From: Dermanyssus gallinae
Taxonomy: Eukaryota > Arthropoda > Arachnida > Mesostigmata > Dermanyssidae
Reading direction: 5' to 3'
NCBI GenBank assembly: GCA_003439945.1
Contig: QVRM01006018.1
Span: forward strand, 310,001 to 374,000
DNA length: 64,000 bases
This document shows, in pieces, positions 51,896-63,149 of this stretch. The notes beneath the pieces were generated by a model. That model saw only the letters and a list, made by a program, of their open reading frames with translations. It searched no databases and had not been told where the DNA came from. The translations under genes were made by a program, and so were the position numbers. Positions within the stretch are counted from its first letter, which is position 1; every line of letters starts with the position of its first letter.

Positions 51896-54028
51896 GTAGG
51901 AATAATAGTCAAACAGCAAACAGCAGCAGTAGCCGAAGAAGAAGTCGTTAACGGCGGTGGTGGTACGACAGCGAGCCTGTGGGCTTGAAGGGAGGCATGC
52001 AGGCAGGCAAGCAGGTCCTAAGATAGATAGTTCATGTTGACAACAGCGAGCTTAGTCGCTCGCTCGCTAGCTAGCTCGATCGTCCGCTCGTACCTAGCTT
52101 GGCCCACCCGGCCTCGTTGGGCCCGGCGGCCGCGTCTGTTGACGTGAGCAGCAACAGCAACATCAGCAGCATCAATAGCCCTCTACCCATTCCCACCGTC
52201 CCCCACCGTCTCTCCAGCAGCGCGCTGCACGCCATGAATACACCATTACTTTGGGGCTAGTTTGGGTAACGACCATTGACGGTAGACCCGGGCTAGGTGG
52301 TGGTAGTAGTAGTAGTAGTAATGATGGTGATGATCACCATTACAACCACCATCATTATCATCATCATCATCATCATTATCATGGTGGTAATAATAATCAT
52401 GATTCTGATGATGATGACGAAGGTCCCCTTGTTTTGTTGATGGTGCAGGAAATCTACTATTGCTACTGTTACCGCTTCTACTGCTACAACTGCTGCTACT
52501 ACAGCAACTAATATTGTTTCTGCTGCAGGCACACGGTTAGATAGGCTTGTCAAGCACTCGTCGACTCGTCGTGCAGCAGCTAAGGAAATACTCGATGACA
52601 GTCCTGACGCATCCTGGCTCCGACGAGAGCCGCTTCTCTGTATAGAGAACAATAGAGAGAGAGAGAACCAAGAATTGCTTCATCTAAAAAGTATACTGAT
52701 ATAGAGTGTCAAAAAAAAAATCCGACACTGATATGTATCGGAACAATTATAAACACTTAGCACATAAGGTAATTAGCGAATGACTTGACAGGCACAGCAA
52801 TTACCGCGTGCATTTCCTTTCTCCTTTATAAAAGTAGAAATAAAAAAGTCAATTACGTCGTTAATGGAGTTAGATACAATACGTATGCAATTCGTATATT
52901 CGATCTTTCGAGTTATTTTATTGTTGTTGTTGCTGCTGCTGCTGCGATTCATCCACCTAAGATCTCTAGAATTGCCGGCTAGAATTAGGGAAGTTAAGCA
53001 AGCTCGAACAATCAACCCGGACCAATAGTAACAATAATAATCATAATATATTCGGGTCGGTGGATCGGTCGATTCTCTGCATCTATTTGCGTGCATCCCC
53101 ACTTTGAGCTGGAGAAGTACAACAACAGCAGCAGTAGCAGCAACAGCGACGAGGACAACAACAATATGTTAGAGAAGCAGAGCGAAACAGAAACACGGCT
53201 GTTTCGCTTCAATCAATATGATAATTGAGTTGGACCGCTTGGACAAGGCTATTGGCCTCCGGTGGCTTTTACGTACCATACGGCAGAGTTTCGTCTACAA
53301 GACTGTTGTTTGCCGTGGAAACGTAACCAAATCGTTTTCGCGTCCGGTTTATCGCGCGCGCAGTCGTTATTAGCTTGCAAGCACTGAAAAAAACTGCGAA
53401 AACAAGAGTTTGTTGTGACTCGAAACTGATGCAAAGTTGGGAGACGGAACGATTGGGGAGGGGGGGGGGGGGGCATTTGGAGGACTCGCAGTCCACAGTC
53501 GAGAACACACAAGGGGGGCTCCTCGACTCGCTCCCGGGCACCTCGACTCGAACATACTGCGTAGTCTTGTGGTCGATACAGTTTAAGTAGAGAAATCGAT
53601 TGCTAGACAATACACACAAGATGATTAAGAAAAGAAAAATTGAGAATGAATAGATCAAACACAAGCATCGTGGTTAAAGATGGCTTGCAACTCGACGATG
53701 TCATAAGTCACAGATCGGTTCGATGCCGGGCACAACGCACTGCGGCTAGGTGACGAAAAGTTGTTTCCTGTAAACTCTTGTCTACTTCTCTTGTATTTGG
53801 TCTAGCCCGGCAAAATTAACAAATCAAAGAAAAAGAGAACGAGAAGAAATAGGCGGGAAGGGACACCGAGGTATCAGTGGTGGCGAGGAAGGAAGAAATG
53901 GAGCTGTTTAAGGAAGGCATCAAGAAGAAAGGGTTGCTGCTGTTGCTGTTGTGGTTGTTATTGCTGCGTGGTTGTTGTTGTGAGTGACCACTAGTTAAGC
54001 GAAGACAACTACGACAATCTAGAATGGT
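51896..54028. other. Low-complexity non-coding region
   Basis: TAG/ATG/ATC triplet runs (52300-52410), a GA run (52650-52662), GTT/GCT triplets (52921-52946), CAACAG runs (53120-53165) and a G16 run at 53459-53474. No frame has convincing protein character. Confidence 0.5.
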
Positions 54029-54036
54029 AACTAGGC

Positions 54037-54228
54037 CGCCACCTAAAAGTAAAAGCTTTTGGGCTGAGCCTCAGCCAAGATTTAACGTCCACGGGACTGC
54101 TTTTCGAATTGTTTCATAGACGGACTCCCATAAATACAAATGTGCAACGGTGGAACTCGAACCCGCGCATCTATGTGTCTCCTCCGATTGCGAGGCGCAG
54201 ACGCATGCACCACGCCACCGGGCTCGAC
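54037..54228 (-). mobile_element. tRNA-derived SINE, copy 2
   Basis: Minus strand: TCGAGCCCGGTGGCGTGGTG, then GCGCGGGTTCGAGTTCCACC, GAGTCCGTCTATGAAACAAT and GTGGACGTTAAATCTTGGCT, ending CAGCCCAAAAGCTTTTAC. It matches 46215-46393 over its full length with scattered differences. The last dozen bases before the flank differ. AACTAGGC at 54029-54036 and 54229-54236 is a possible 8-bp target duplication. Confidence 0.85.
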
Positions 54229-54236
54229 AACTAGGC

Positions 54237-54550
54237 TAGCTAGTAAAGTTATTGTAGTTACCACTGCAATTATACGTGTTGCTTCTATTAGTAAAATTTT
54301 CACTAGTGCCAGTCGTTGACTTATCATCACTATTTTTGTTGATCTCTATTATTGCGCTGATTCCACGTACTGTGATATAAGTATAAACATTTTTACGTAT
54401 GTGCCCTGTTACTGTCTCTACTGTGCTCGCCAGATGTCTTCTAATAAATGTTTGAATACATAGATTATCGTTATTACTATCAGGCATGCTTGTATTTTTG
54501 CATTTTCATGTTTAGTATTTATTGCACCTTAAAATTGGTATTCAATTGAT
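54237..54550. other. Unassigned spacer
   Basis: AT-rich DNA; nothing recognised. Confidence 0.5.
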
Positions 54551-54754
54551 TCATGTTTCGCAACGTATCACAGTGTGACAGTATGGTAACTTTAGTGCTA
54601 GGTTTTGAATATGGGTTCTCTCATCGCACATATTTGAGGCAAGTGTTGCCGAAGCAGCTTTGGAGATTTTAACATAGCAGGCTTTTAGCTTGTCTAAGTT
54701 TTTTAAATCGCTCAAACTACGGTGCAAGTATAGGAAGGCAGCATGTTGCGACAT
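54551..54754 (-). mobile_element. LINE-L fragment (copy 3)
   Basis: The minus-strand frame reads SLSDLKNLDKLKACYVKISK and AASATLASNMCDERT, matching LHDLKNLDRVKACFAKRVLG and ASATLALELCGERT at 13.3-13.9 kb. Only about 65 codons remain. Confidence 0.65.
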
Positions 54755-55310
54755 GGAGTACTTTGAATTTAGAGCAATTCATAATTGTCTTTGTGTCCAC
54801 ATCATGCATATTGCCAATAATAAAAACATCGTCGACGTTGCGTTTGCTTTTATCTTCTCGATATGCTCCTCTGCTAAGAGAGAGCATTGGGGCAGCCTAT
54901 TGTATTTGTTGTTAGTCTTATTAACGTGAGCAGTGTAGCTCATTGGCTGGCTCGTTGTTGTTGTTGCCACCATCACTTGCTTGTTGGTCTTGCTTTACAG
55001 TCCTGTGTAATAATATTAATCGGCGGGACCGCCATTCTAGATGATACAACAGTGGGAGTATGTATAATATATTAGCAAAATTGTCCCCCCCCCCCCCTGT
55101 AACGACGATTCTCATTTATTTCCGTCCATTAGACCCCAGTTGCCGTCTTTCCTACACAGTGACCATGATGCATCTCTCCGTTTCTCTGTGGTTCCTCTAT
55201 GTCTACTTCTACTTGCTGTGCTAATCTCTTTTATCATACTTCACTTTCTCAAATAATTCCCTTCCCCCTATTGTCTCTCCGTCCGCTGTCCCTTTCACTC
55301 TGACCTTCTT
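54755..55310. other. Unassigned spacer
   Basis: Contains GTT triplets near 54955 and a C14 run at about 55084-55097. No gene seen. Confidence 0.5.
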
Positions 55311-55615
55311 GTTCTCTGTAGGAGTTCCTCTGTAAGACGTCTTGTCTTCTGTAGGGGTTCCTCTGTAGGAACTCTTGTCTTCTGTAGGGGTTTCTCTGTA
55401 GGACCTCTCGTCTTCTGTAGGGGTTTCTCTGTAGGACCTCTCGTCTTCTGTAGGGGTTTCTCTGTAGGACCTCTCGTCTTCTGTAGGGGTTTCTCTGTAG
55501 AACCTCTCGTCTTCTGTAGGGGTTCCTCTGTAGGAACTCTTGTCTTCTGTAGGGGTTTCTCTGTAGGACCTCTCGTCTTCTGTAGGGGTTTCTCTGTAGG
55601 ACCTCTTATCCTCTG
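55311..55615 (+). repeat. 33-bp minisatellite, about 9 units
   Basis: Unit like TCTGTAGGGGTTTCTCTGTA plus GGACCTCTCGTCT. Each unit is itself two related halves built on TCTGTAGG, so an ancestral unit of about 16 bases duplicated first. Confidence 0.9.
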
Positions 55616-55882
55616 TTCCAGGTCCGGGTCTAATGGTCGTTGTCGTGGTCTCTGGCTGTCTGTTATCTGTGTGGACGGACCGTCTGTGTGTTGACGGCCA
55701 TAATACTTCCCGTAGAACTACTAAAAGTGTACAAATAAAAAACCAGTGCTAGCCAGACAGATAGACAGGCAGGTTGGCGGCGGGCGGCGAAGTAAAATAA
55801 AGGTGTTCCGATGCAAATAGTTCGAGGACACTCTTCATAGCAGTAGCCAAATAGACCGGGTAATTGCCTACACAGTAGCGTA

Positions 55883-55883
<1 letters not shown>

Positions 55884-55963
<80 letters not shown>

Positions 55964-55970
55964 TATAACA
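55884..55970. repeat. AT microsatellite
   Basis: (AT)n with two ACAC interruptions. Confidence 0.85.
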
Positions 55971-58660
55971 GCGAACGACACTTGTAGAAAATAAAATATA
56001 TATATATACATGAGCTGTCTCTATAAGTCACCGCCACGACCACTGCTTGAGCAGAACGGCGTTGCAGTCCACCCGTCAGTCAGTCAGCCCAGCCAGAGAT
56101 TGGGAGCTTGTTATAATGGCGGCGGCAATGGCATCAGCACTGGCCATAGTAGTAGTAGTAGTAGTAGTACCAAGTACCAGCAGTAGTAGTACCAAGTATC
56201 AGCAGTGGCAGTTGCTGCGGCTATGGCGATGGCTATGCGAGCAGCGGCCGGGTTTAGGAGGAGGGGCGTCTCTACGTGCCGGCCAGACAGACAGTCGGTT
56301 GGTTCTCTCGCCACTTGGCTAGCTACCGAATGGCGGCGGGCGCTACACGCGCAGAGGCTGCGTAGCAGTAGTCACAGCAGAGGCGGAGGCGGCAGCAGCA
56401 GGGGCGGCAGCAGCGGCGGCAGAGGCGGCGGCAGCGTTAGCAAAGACGGGTGCCGCTGCTGCTGCTGTATTGGGCAGAGTGGCGTTCGACTTCTCCACGA
56501 CGACGATGGCCGCTGGAACCGTAGCAGCAGCGGCAGCAGTAACAACATCATCAGCTTGAGTGGGAATTGTGTGTAACAGTATACAGGAGAGCTGGGAAAC
56601 AACGAGAGAGAGAGAGAGCGAGAAAGAGAAGGGGGGGGGGGGCGGAGGGAGAGAAAGGTATAGCAAGAGACAAACAGGGAAAGGGATACAAACGGAAGGG
56701 AGGCCGCAGCGGCAGCAGCAGCAGCAGCTCCACCACCACATCGCATACAGGCTTAGAGCCTATTGAGTTGCCTTTACCACTACTTTACTACTACTACTAC
56801 GACAGTTGCTACTATTGCTACCACAGCCACTATTTATTGCTGCTGGGTAGGTGATGGTGATGATGATGATGATGATGCCTGGATAACCAGCCAACTGTTA
56901 CTGTGACGACCACTACTACATTTGCTCTACGGCGATCACTATTGCTGCCGCTGATGCTGCCTGTATTGCTCCTCTTGCCGGACCGTAACGTACTGAGTGA
57001 AACAGCGGCAACAACAACATCAACAACAAGAACAACAACATCATCATCATCAACAACATCATCACCATCATCAACGACAACATCAACGACAACCGCCGCC
57101 GCCACCGCCGGAATAGCAGTGAAGGCGGCCGCCATTGGAGGCTGGCGAACGCGGCGGCGCCGTCGGCGGCAACAGCGCCAGCGGCTGCAGCGGCGGCGGC
57201 AGGAGCTTGGTTGGTTCGTTTGTTCGTCCGTTGTCTGTCTCACAGCAGCAGCAGCAACAGTAGCTGCATTGCCACTACAAGTGAGCCTTAGTAGCGGGTA
57301 GCTTTAACAGTAACCTCCTACTTGTTGTTGTTGTTGTTGTAGCTATTGCTGTTGTTGCTGTCGTTGGTGTTGTTGTTATAGTACTAGTTGTAGTAACAGT
57401 GGTGGAACTAAAAGTAGCATGTGCAATGATGCTGGCTGATGAGATCGTTCCAACAGCAGTAGCAACAACAACAACAACAACAACATCAACAACTGCAGTG
57501 ACACCCAACGACAACAACAACAACAGCTGCAGCAACAGCAGCAACAGAAGGCCGCCCGATCGGTAGGCCAACCTGCCTGCGTGTCGGCCTGTTTCTTCGT
57601 CCGTTCGTTTGTTTGTTTCGTGGTCTGTTTTTGTGTGTCTGTTCGTTTGTGTATCTGTTTGTCTGTTTGCCTCCGAGTAGTTCGTTCTAGACCGACTGAC
57701 AGCGAGTGACAGTAACAACAACACATGCGCAAACAGCGGGTCAGCGCCGAATGACGGGCGTGTTGTTTCCGTGTGTGTGTGTGTGTGTGTGCATGCGTCT
57801 TCGTACAGAAGCTGGAGTCCATAAAAACAACAATGACGTAATCAGCAGCAGCAACAACAACAACAACATTTCTTGCCACAACAAGTCCTTTCATAACAAC
57901 AAGGACCGCAATAAAACAAAAGCAGCAGCAGCAACAACAACAACAACAACAACAACAATAGCAGCTACAATAACAACGTCGTTCAGCTACTACAGCAACA
58001 ACAACAATTACAACAACAACTACAGCAACACCAACAACAACAGCTACAGGCAAAAGTCGTCACCTCTAACCTGAGGAGGATGTGTTCTGGAATCTCTTTA
58101 TAGCGCTCTCACACTGAACTAGGCTATTTTAGCAGCCCAACCGAAACTGTTGTTGTTGATCGTACAGCCTCCAGAGAGCAAAAGGGAGATAGAGAGAGAG
58201 AGTGCGCGCAGAATATTGGTAATACCCGACTAAAGTTCACATCAGAAGTTGCTGGGTGAGTGGTCCGTGATTGATGCATAATGCTGGGTGCTCGCTGTGT
58301 GCTTCTCGTCGGATGCTGGCCGCCTTCACGGACAACACTCGATTGTCATCACTGTTTACTAGTATGCACCGTTTACTCGCATGACGATCGCTGCACTACG
58401 CTCCACGCAACTGTCGGATATCGTCATCAATGTTTGTCGACGCATAGCTAATATACAATTGTGGTCGAACTTTTCGATGTGATGATACACGATTGTGTGT
58501 GTTCATACGCCGTGAAATCTTCTGTGCGTGTTTGTGTTTCTCTATTCTCTGCACCCGCCCTCTTTGTCTGTCTCTCGGTGCGGTGCTAAAGGTGTATCTT
58601 CGTGTGCGTGTTACTAAGTAAATAAGAAGCTCGTGTCAGTGTTTGTGTGTGTGTATGTAT
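55971..58660. other. Triplet-repeat-rich region (CAG, CAA, GGC, ATC)
   Basis: Dense trinucleotide runs: GTA (56150-56170), GGC/CAG (56380-56540), GAT (56850-56876), CAA/CAT (57005-57095), CAA (57460-57540 and 57845-58045), plus a GA run (56603-56620), a G12 run (56631-56642) and (GT)n at 57768-57792. The long Gly/Ser, Gln, Thr or Asn frames are by-products of the repeats. Such DNA is common in leader and intron sequence of arthropod regulatory genes. No splice-supported exon found. Confidence 0.45.
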
Positions 58661-58663
58661 ACA

Positions 58664-58722
58664 TGTGCAAGTTCACGATGTGCAAGTTCATGATGTGCAA
58701 GTTCATGATGTGCAAGTTCATG
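58664..58722 (+). repeat. 15-bp minisatellite, four units
   Basis: GTGCAAGTTCATGAT (first unit ...CACGAT) repeated four times. Confidence 0.85.
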
Positions 58723-59595
58723 CGTGTGTGCGGGAAGAGACCAATGGCCATATGATGATGGCGGCTTGGTTGCGTTGAGCATGGGTACAGCAATTTATGT
58801 GATAGGATAATCCGAAGCGACAACGGTGTCAAACCCACGATGCGCCTGTGCCATTTGTGACCAGTACTGCTTGGGTGTTATGACACTTACAGTTCGGGAA
58901 GTACAGATAAAACAACAACAGCAACGACGACATCATTAGAAGCAAAACAATCCTCTCTCTCTATCTCTCTCTTGTAACAGCGGCAGCAGCAGCAACGTCC
59001 ACTCCTCCAAACTAATAGTGAGACATCACAATAACCCCAAAAACCTCTGCAGTAACATTCTACAGTCCACAACTTGGACTTGCGGTGAAGGCTTGCAATG
59101 AAAGGTTGTCCCAAGGGTCGTTTGGCCGTCAAAGTGTTTCCATCACTTCACACGTATTCTTCCCGCTGATTAAAAAGGCGTAACGAGAAGGAGGGATCCT
59201 GTGCGGTGCTTGTGGAAGTGTGTTTGTGCCGTGCCGGTTCGTCAATCATTGGGTTCGCGTGTCTCCCTCTGTGTGTGAAGTCGCAGCCTCGAAATAGCTA
59301 GCATAGCGAGCGGAATCTATCGTGACTATCGGGCCGTGCGAGCTCGAACGGGTCGGCGGCTGGAGTTCGTTACCACGCCGTTCTTCGCTAAGACGCTGAG
59401 AGAAAGAGAGATTTGCCTCGGCTCTGGGATTTGTGAGGGCGTCATTTCCCCAGGGGCGACGAGACTTCACTTCAGACGACGGACGGAGTGGGACCAACAA
59501 CAACAACAGAGGTTGTCCGTCATTCGAACGAGCCTGTACCGTCAAAGTATCGCCGCGCAACATCTGCAGTTCGCTTCTGTCCGTCCCGAAGTGCC
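58723..59595. other. Probable 5' UTR / upstream region of the 59.6-kb exon
   Basis: Less repetitive than the preceding DNA, with balanced base composition and short CAA runs (59497-59510). No domain-bearing frame. It may be the leader of the exon at 59596. Confidence 0.35.
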
Positions 59596-59733
59596 ATGTC
59601 CTACCTGGACGCGGGCGTCCACGTCGGTCCTGCAGCTTCGACCACACACTTTGCCGCCAATAGCAGGGGCTACGACAACAACAACATCACTACCATCATC
59701 GGCAATACAACCACGTCGACGACACCTCCCCAT
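59596..59733 (+). CDS. Candidate first coding exon of an unidentified gene
   Basis: The ATG in GTGCCATGTC is followed by exactly 46 codons to a consensus donor (CAT|GTAAGT). The peptide starts MSYLDAGVHVGPAASTTHFA and is then Asn/Thr-rich (DNNNITTIIGNTTTSTTPPH), the low-complexity style of N-termini of arthropod transcription factors. I do not recognise the family and see no partner exon within the remaining 4 kb, so the next exon should lie outside the window or beyond a long intron. Composition changes from GC-balanced to AT-rich right after the donor, which supports a real exon-intron edge. Noncoding chance occurrence remains possible. Confidence 0.45.
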
Positions 59734-60399
59734 GTAAGTCGCTCGAGTAACGACGCACAACGAATAATAATACTAATAATCAAATAAGATTTCATAGAAC
59801 ATGAATTAGAAACTAGAAGGAGATCAAGAGTACACGATCGCGGGTGGTACTAGCATCGAGCGAGAAAGACAATGTCTTATATCAAGTCTTAAAAGCAAGT
59901 CTTAAGCCATTTCCTAGTGGAAAACTAACTATCGTAAACTCCAGGGACACACACCGGAGTCCCACATTGACTCTTTATGGGAACAGCCTATTGCCCGTTC
60001 GTTTGACCATTATAAGTTCCGGCTCAGTACACCATATTTCTGTCGGCTTGATCCAAGACGAAGCATCAAACACTATGCGTACATTTGCATTGCGTACGCA
60101 GTGCATATGTGCACATATTGTTTGCACATACGCATGCGAGCGGGCAATGAGCTGTTCCCATGAGGAGTCAAAAAACGTAAACGTTTTATCGTAAACATTA
60201 CTGAAATAATGTGTACACATAGGAACACATTTTATCACCGTAACTCGTCTTTTTAGTTTGTCAACAATAGTTGAATCGAATGAACATGTGCTTGTATGTG
60301 TATAAATATATATATCCATAAAAATTGACTTCAGATTTCTTTGTCGTTACTACACATTCAGAGATCACGATAGCTAGCAAATTTACTAGTCCGGCATAG
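59734..60399. other. Possible first intron, nothing recognised
   Basis: AT-richer DNA without frames of note. Confidence 0.4.
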
Positions 60400-60990
60400 C
60401 GGACATGTAAAGATATCTAGGGCTTCCTAAACACTTCCAAATCTTGTGGCAGCATGGCTACTAACTCTCAGCGGCATATGAGTTCCGTGAATAATGGGGT
60501 ACGCTACGTTACCTAAAATCTTTACAAGGCTACTCTCTTGAGATACTCAGCCTTCACTTCCTCAAAAAACGTTAGATTAGTGACTGAAGGCTTGTCCCAT
60601 ATGATTTCCTATTCCGTATGCCGCGGTAGGGGCCAGGGCCACCCTCATATGGAACAAAGCTAAGGGTTTCAAGCGCAAATGATTGCGGCGTTTCGATCAT
60701 CCGCATCGGCACAAATGCCTTCCAGGTTCGTCATTCTCTATCGTTACAGAATGTCTTTCCGGTAATCCAGAGAGTTAGGCCACGGTATGGGAGGCGGTTC
60801 ACGTACCTCAGCAGTTGGCCGCTTAGGTGATTTGTGTCCACTGCAGCTAGTCGAGTCTCTCTTCAGAACTCTCTGGCTTCCGTTTTTGCTATGTTGATAA
60901 TCATGTCATCATTGGATGGCGACATTTGACATGTCCTACGGGAGAACTGCACAAACAAGAAGTGAAAACTATAACAAGCTGAGATTGTGT
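60400..60990 (-). mobile_element. LINE-L-like fragment (copy 4, most diverged)
   Basis: Minus-strand pieces: DMIINIAKTEAREF (60910-60863), then YVNRLPYRGLTLWITGKTF near 60820-60755, and later FFEEVKAEYLKRVAL near 60570-60525. They align in order with INITKTKVLRF, SHFPYLGITLTPKLYF and LDRFKAPNIKRVLGL of the copy at 6.3-7.6 kb. Frames are broken many times; this is old. Confidence 0.5.
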
Positions 60991-62380
60991 TCTTCAGCAA
61001 ATCCGGTTCCTTATTCGAATCTATCATCCTCGACGACCATATATATATATATACCTCTGTCCAAGGCACAGTTGGAGATCTAGGTTTAAGTTTTCCGCAT
61101 GAAGTAATTATTTCCCACAGAAATATCGGTGCGCATACCTTTTTGTCAGTGGCCAGGTATACGCCTATGTATACATTGTATTGTTGCGTTTCGTGTATCC
61201 TGAGACTTTTATGCTGAGAGCTCGGTTTTTGAGCGAATTAACTAATTTGTTAAGATCGACATGCCGTACTATCGTAGGCAACAGCACCCTGCATAGTTTT
61301 TATTTAAAAGGAGTATGGCGTTGATGTAGTAGCTTCTCCTCCAGGTATTGATTTTCCCAAAAATTGGTATTTCCTAACACACCTAGCTATCTAGTTTTGG
61401 TGTATATATCTCAACGCAAGAGCGCCCCTATCGCTTGACCGCAATTATTTGCGATAACGGGTCGGCTACGAGGACCAGTTTTTTTTATTTATTATTAACC
61501 GCCCAAGAAAATCATCAGTCTGAAATGCATGGTTCTTCACTTATGTTCTTACGTTTAAAACAGCGTTGTTCTGATTAACGCGTTATTATATTGGAACTTT
61601 CCTTCAAGTGTTCGTCTTGCATCGTCTGCGTGGAATCACACAAAACCAACTATTGGAATGAGGTAAACTAAAACCATGAACACGAAAGCACTGCTTGCCT
61701 TGAATGTAGATGATGTACGTGAAGAATATAGCCTCAATCAGTGAATGTACGCCTCCGTGTACTGCCATCATACACTTCCGCAAACCTGATCCTGATCTAC
61801 ACGCAAAAAGAGGACGAGCACTTGAAAATAAACATGTTTCATGAACTTGTTTCACGTGCATCCTCGTACGCCCTGCGGGTTGACGCTATAGGTGAACTGC
61901 TCACGATAAGCTCGAACTTGCCACAAAGTAGGCCAGCCTATGCACACAGAGGAGTTGAGAATAGCCGCGCGATTCTCTATGCAGCGCGGTTTCATATGTC
62001 GACCGTTGTTTCGATTAATGGACTAATCGAACGTGTTCTTGTTAACTTATCTTAGTCAGCTAGATAATCTTACACACGTGGGCGTGATTTTTGTTATTCT
62101 GCGGGCAGGCTCACACATAACACACACGCAATGTTTTTTCAAATCACCGTCTTATGTCAAGCCTATGATCGCTATGCCTGACTGTGCACAGAAGGTCCGC
62201 TACATTTGAAAGCGGCCTAAAGATTAGTCGTAGAACTCCGTTCGGACACTGTTTCGTCAGCGTCGTCATGCGCCCCTACGACTTTGGCTGGTGACTCTCA
62301 GCGGTATATGGTTCATCTATATACCGCTGCTGTAACGGCTAGACTTGTATTTAACATTAAAAAGAAGTATGCTGAAGCTT
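60991..62380. other. Intergenic or intronic DNA, nothing recognised
   Basis: A + strand frame at 61741-62055 has no ATG near its start and no known motif. No other signal. Confidence 0.4.
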
Positions 62381-62381
62381 A

Positions 62382-62600
62382 AATATAAATATAAATCTAA
62401 AATAAATTAAATATAAAATAGAAATATAAATTAAATATAAAATAAATATAAATATAAATATAAATATTAAATATAAATCTAAATAAAATATAAATATAAA
62501 TATAAATATAAATATAATTAATATAAATATAAATATAAATATAAATATAAATATAAATATTAAATATATATCTATATATATATATATATATATATATACG
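62382..62600. repeat. (ATAAAT)n array merging into (AT)n
   Basis: About 180 bases of TATAAA/ATAAAT hexamers with AAATTAAAT variants, then (AT)n from about 62565. Confidence 0.85.
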
Positions 62601-62999
62601 TAAAAACCAACGCGAACTGGTCATATGCTTGATGCTCAATTTCTTTAATGGAAATACGTACAATCGTTGCCCTCATCAGTCCTGCCTCGATGATGTTTCG
62701 GAAAGCGATGAGTCGCATGCCCTTGTTGGTGTCCTCAACAAGCCCTCCCTCTCTCCAGACTCCGCCCTCAATGATGTGGTCGCAAACCGGAGCGCGACAT
62801 GGTAGAGACCGCGAAACCTAGCATACCAAGCTCAGGAGACCAAACGAGTCGAGAACGCCAGAGCTAGGATGCATACGGAATTTAAGTGCGCTCATTTTTA
62901 CAGCACGTATTGGACAGTAAAATACTAAATAAGAAACAATGAAAAAGTAGCCAAATACAAAAACACGTAGTTTTCTCTTGCAACCTAGACAATCATTGA
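62601..62999. other. Unassigned spacer
   Basis: Mixed-composition DNA without recognisable coding or repeat content. Confidence 0.4.
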
Positions 63000-63032
63000 T
63001 TATTATTATGATTATGATGATTATTATTATTA

Positions 63033-63092
<60 letters not shown>

Positions 63093-63095
63093 TTA

Positions 63096-63141
<46 letters not shown>

Positions 63142-63149
63142 TATTATTG
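63000..63149. repeat. (ATT)n microsatellite
   Basis: About 50 ATT units with ATG, GTT and TTT interruptions. No REL-type 3' UTR motif lies next to it, unlike the ATT arrays at 0.4-28.1 kb. Confidence 0.85.

Noticed and set aside
51548..55615. Direct-repeat arrays that superficially look like CRISPR.
   Set aside because: Units are contiguous with no unique spacers, and the DNA is eukaryotic.
55663..56043. A Tyr/Ile-rich frame and similar frames at 4120, 36665, 37991, 47677 and 62397.
   Set aside because: They are translations of AT microsatellites.
56205..58053. Several 120-225-codon frames rich in Gly/Ser, Ala, Val, Cys or Leu.
   Set aside because: All derive from triplet repeats, exist on both strands, and lack domains or splice support.
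61741..62055. A 104-codon + strand frame.
   Set aside because: No ATG near the start, no motif, no splice sites; not distinguishable from chance.
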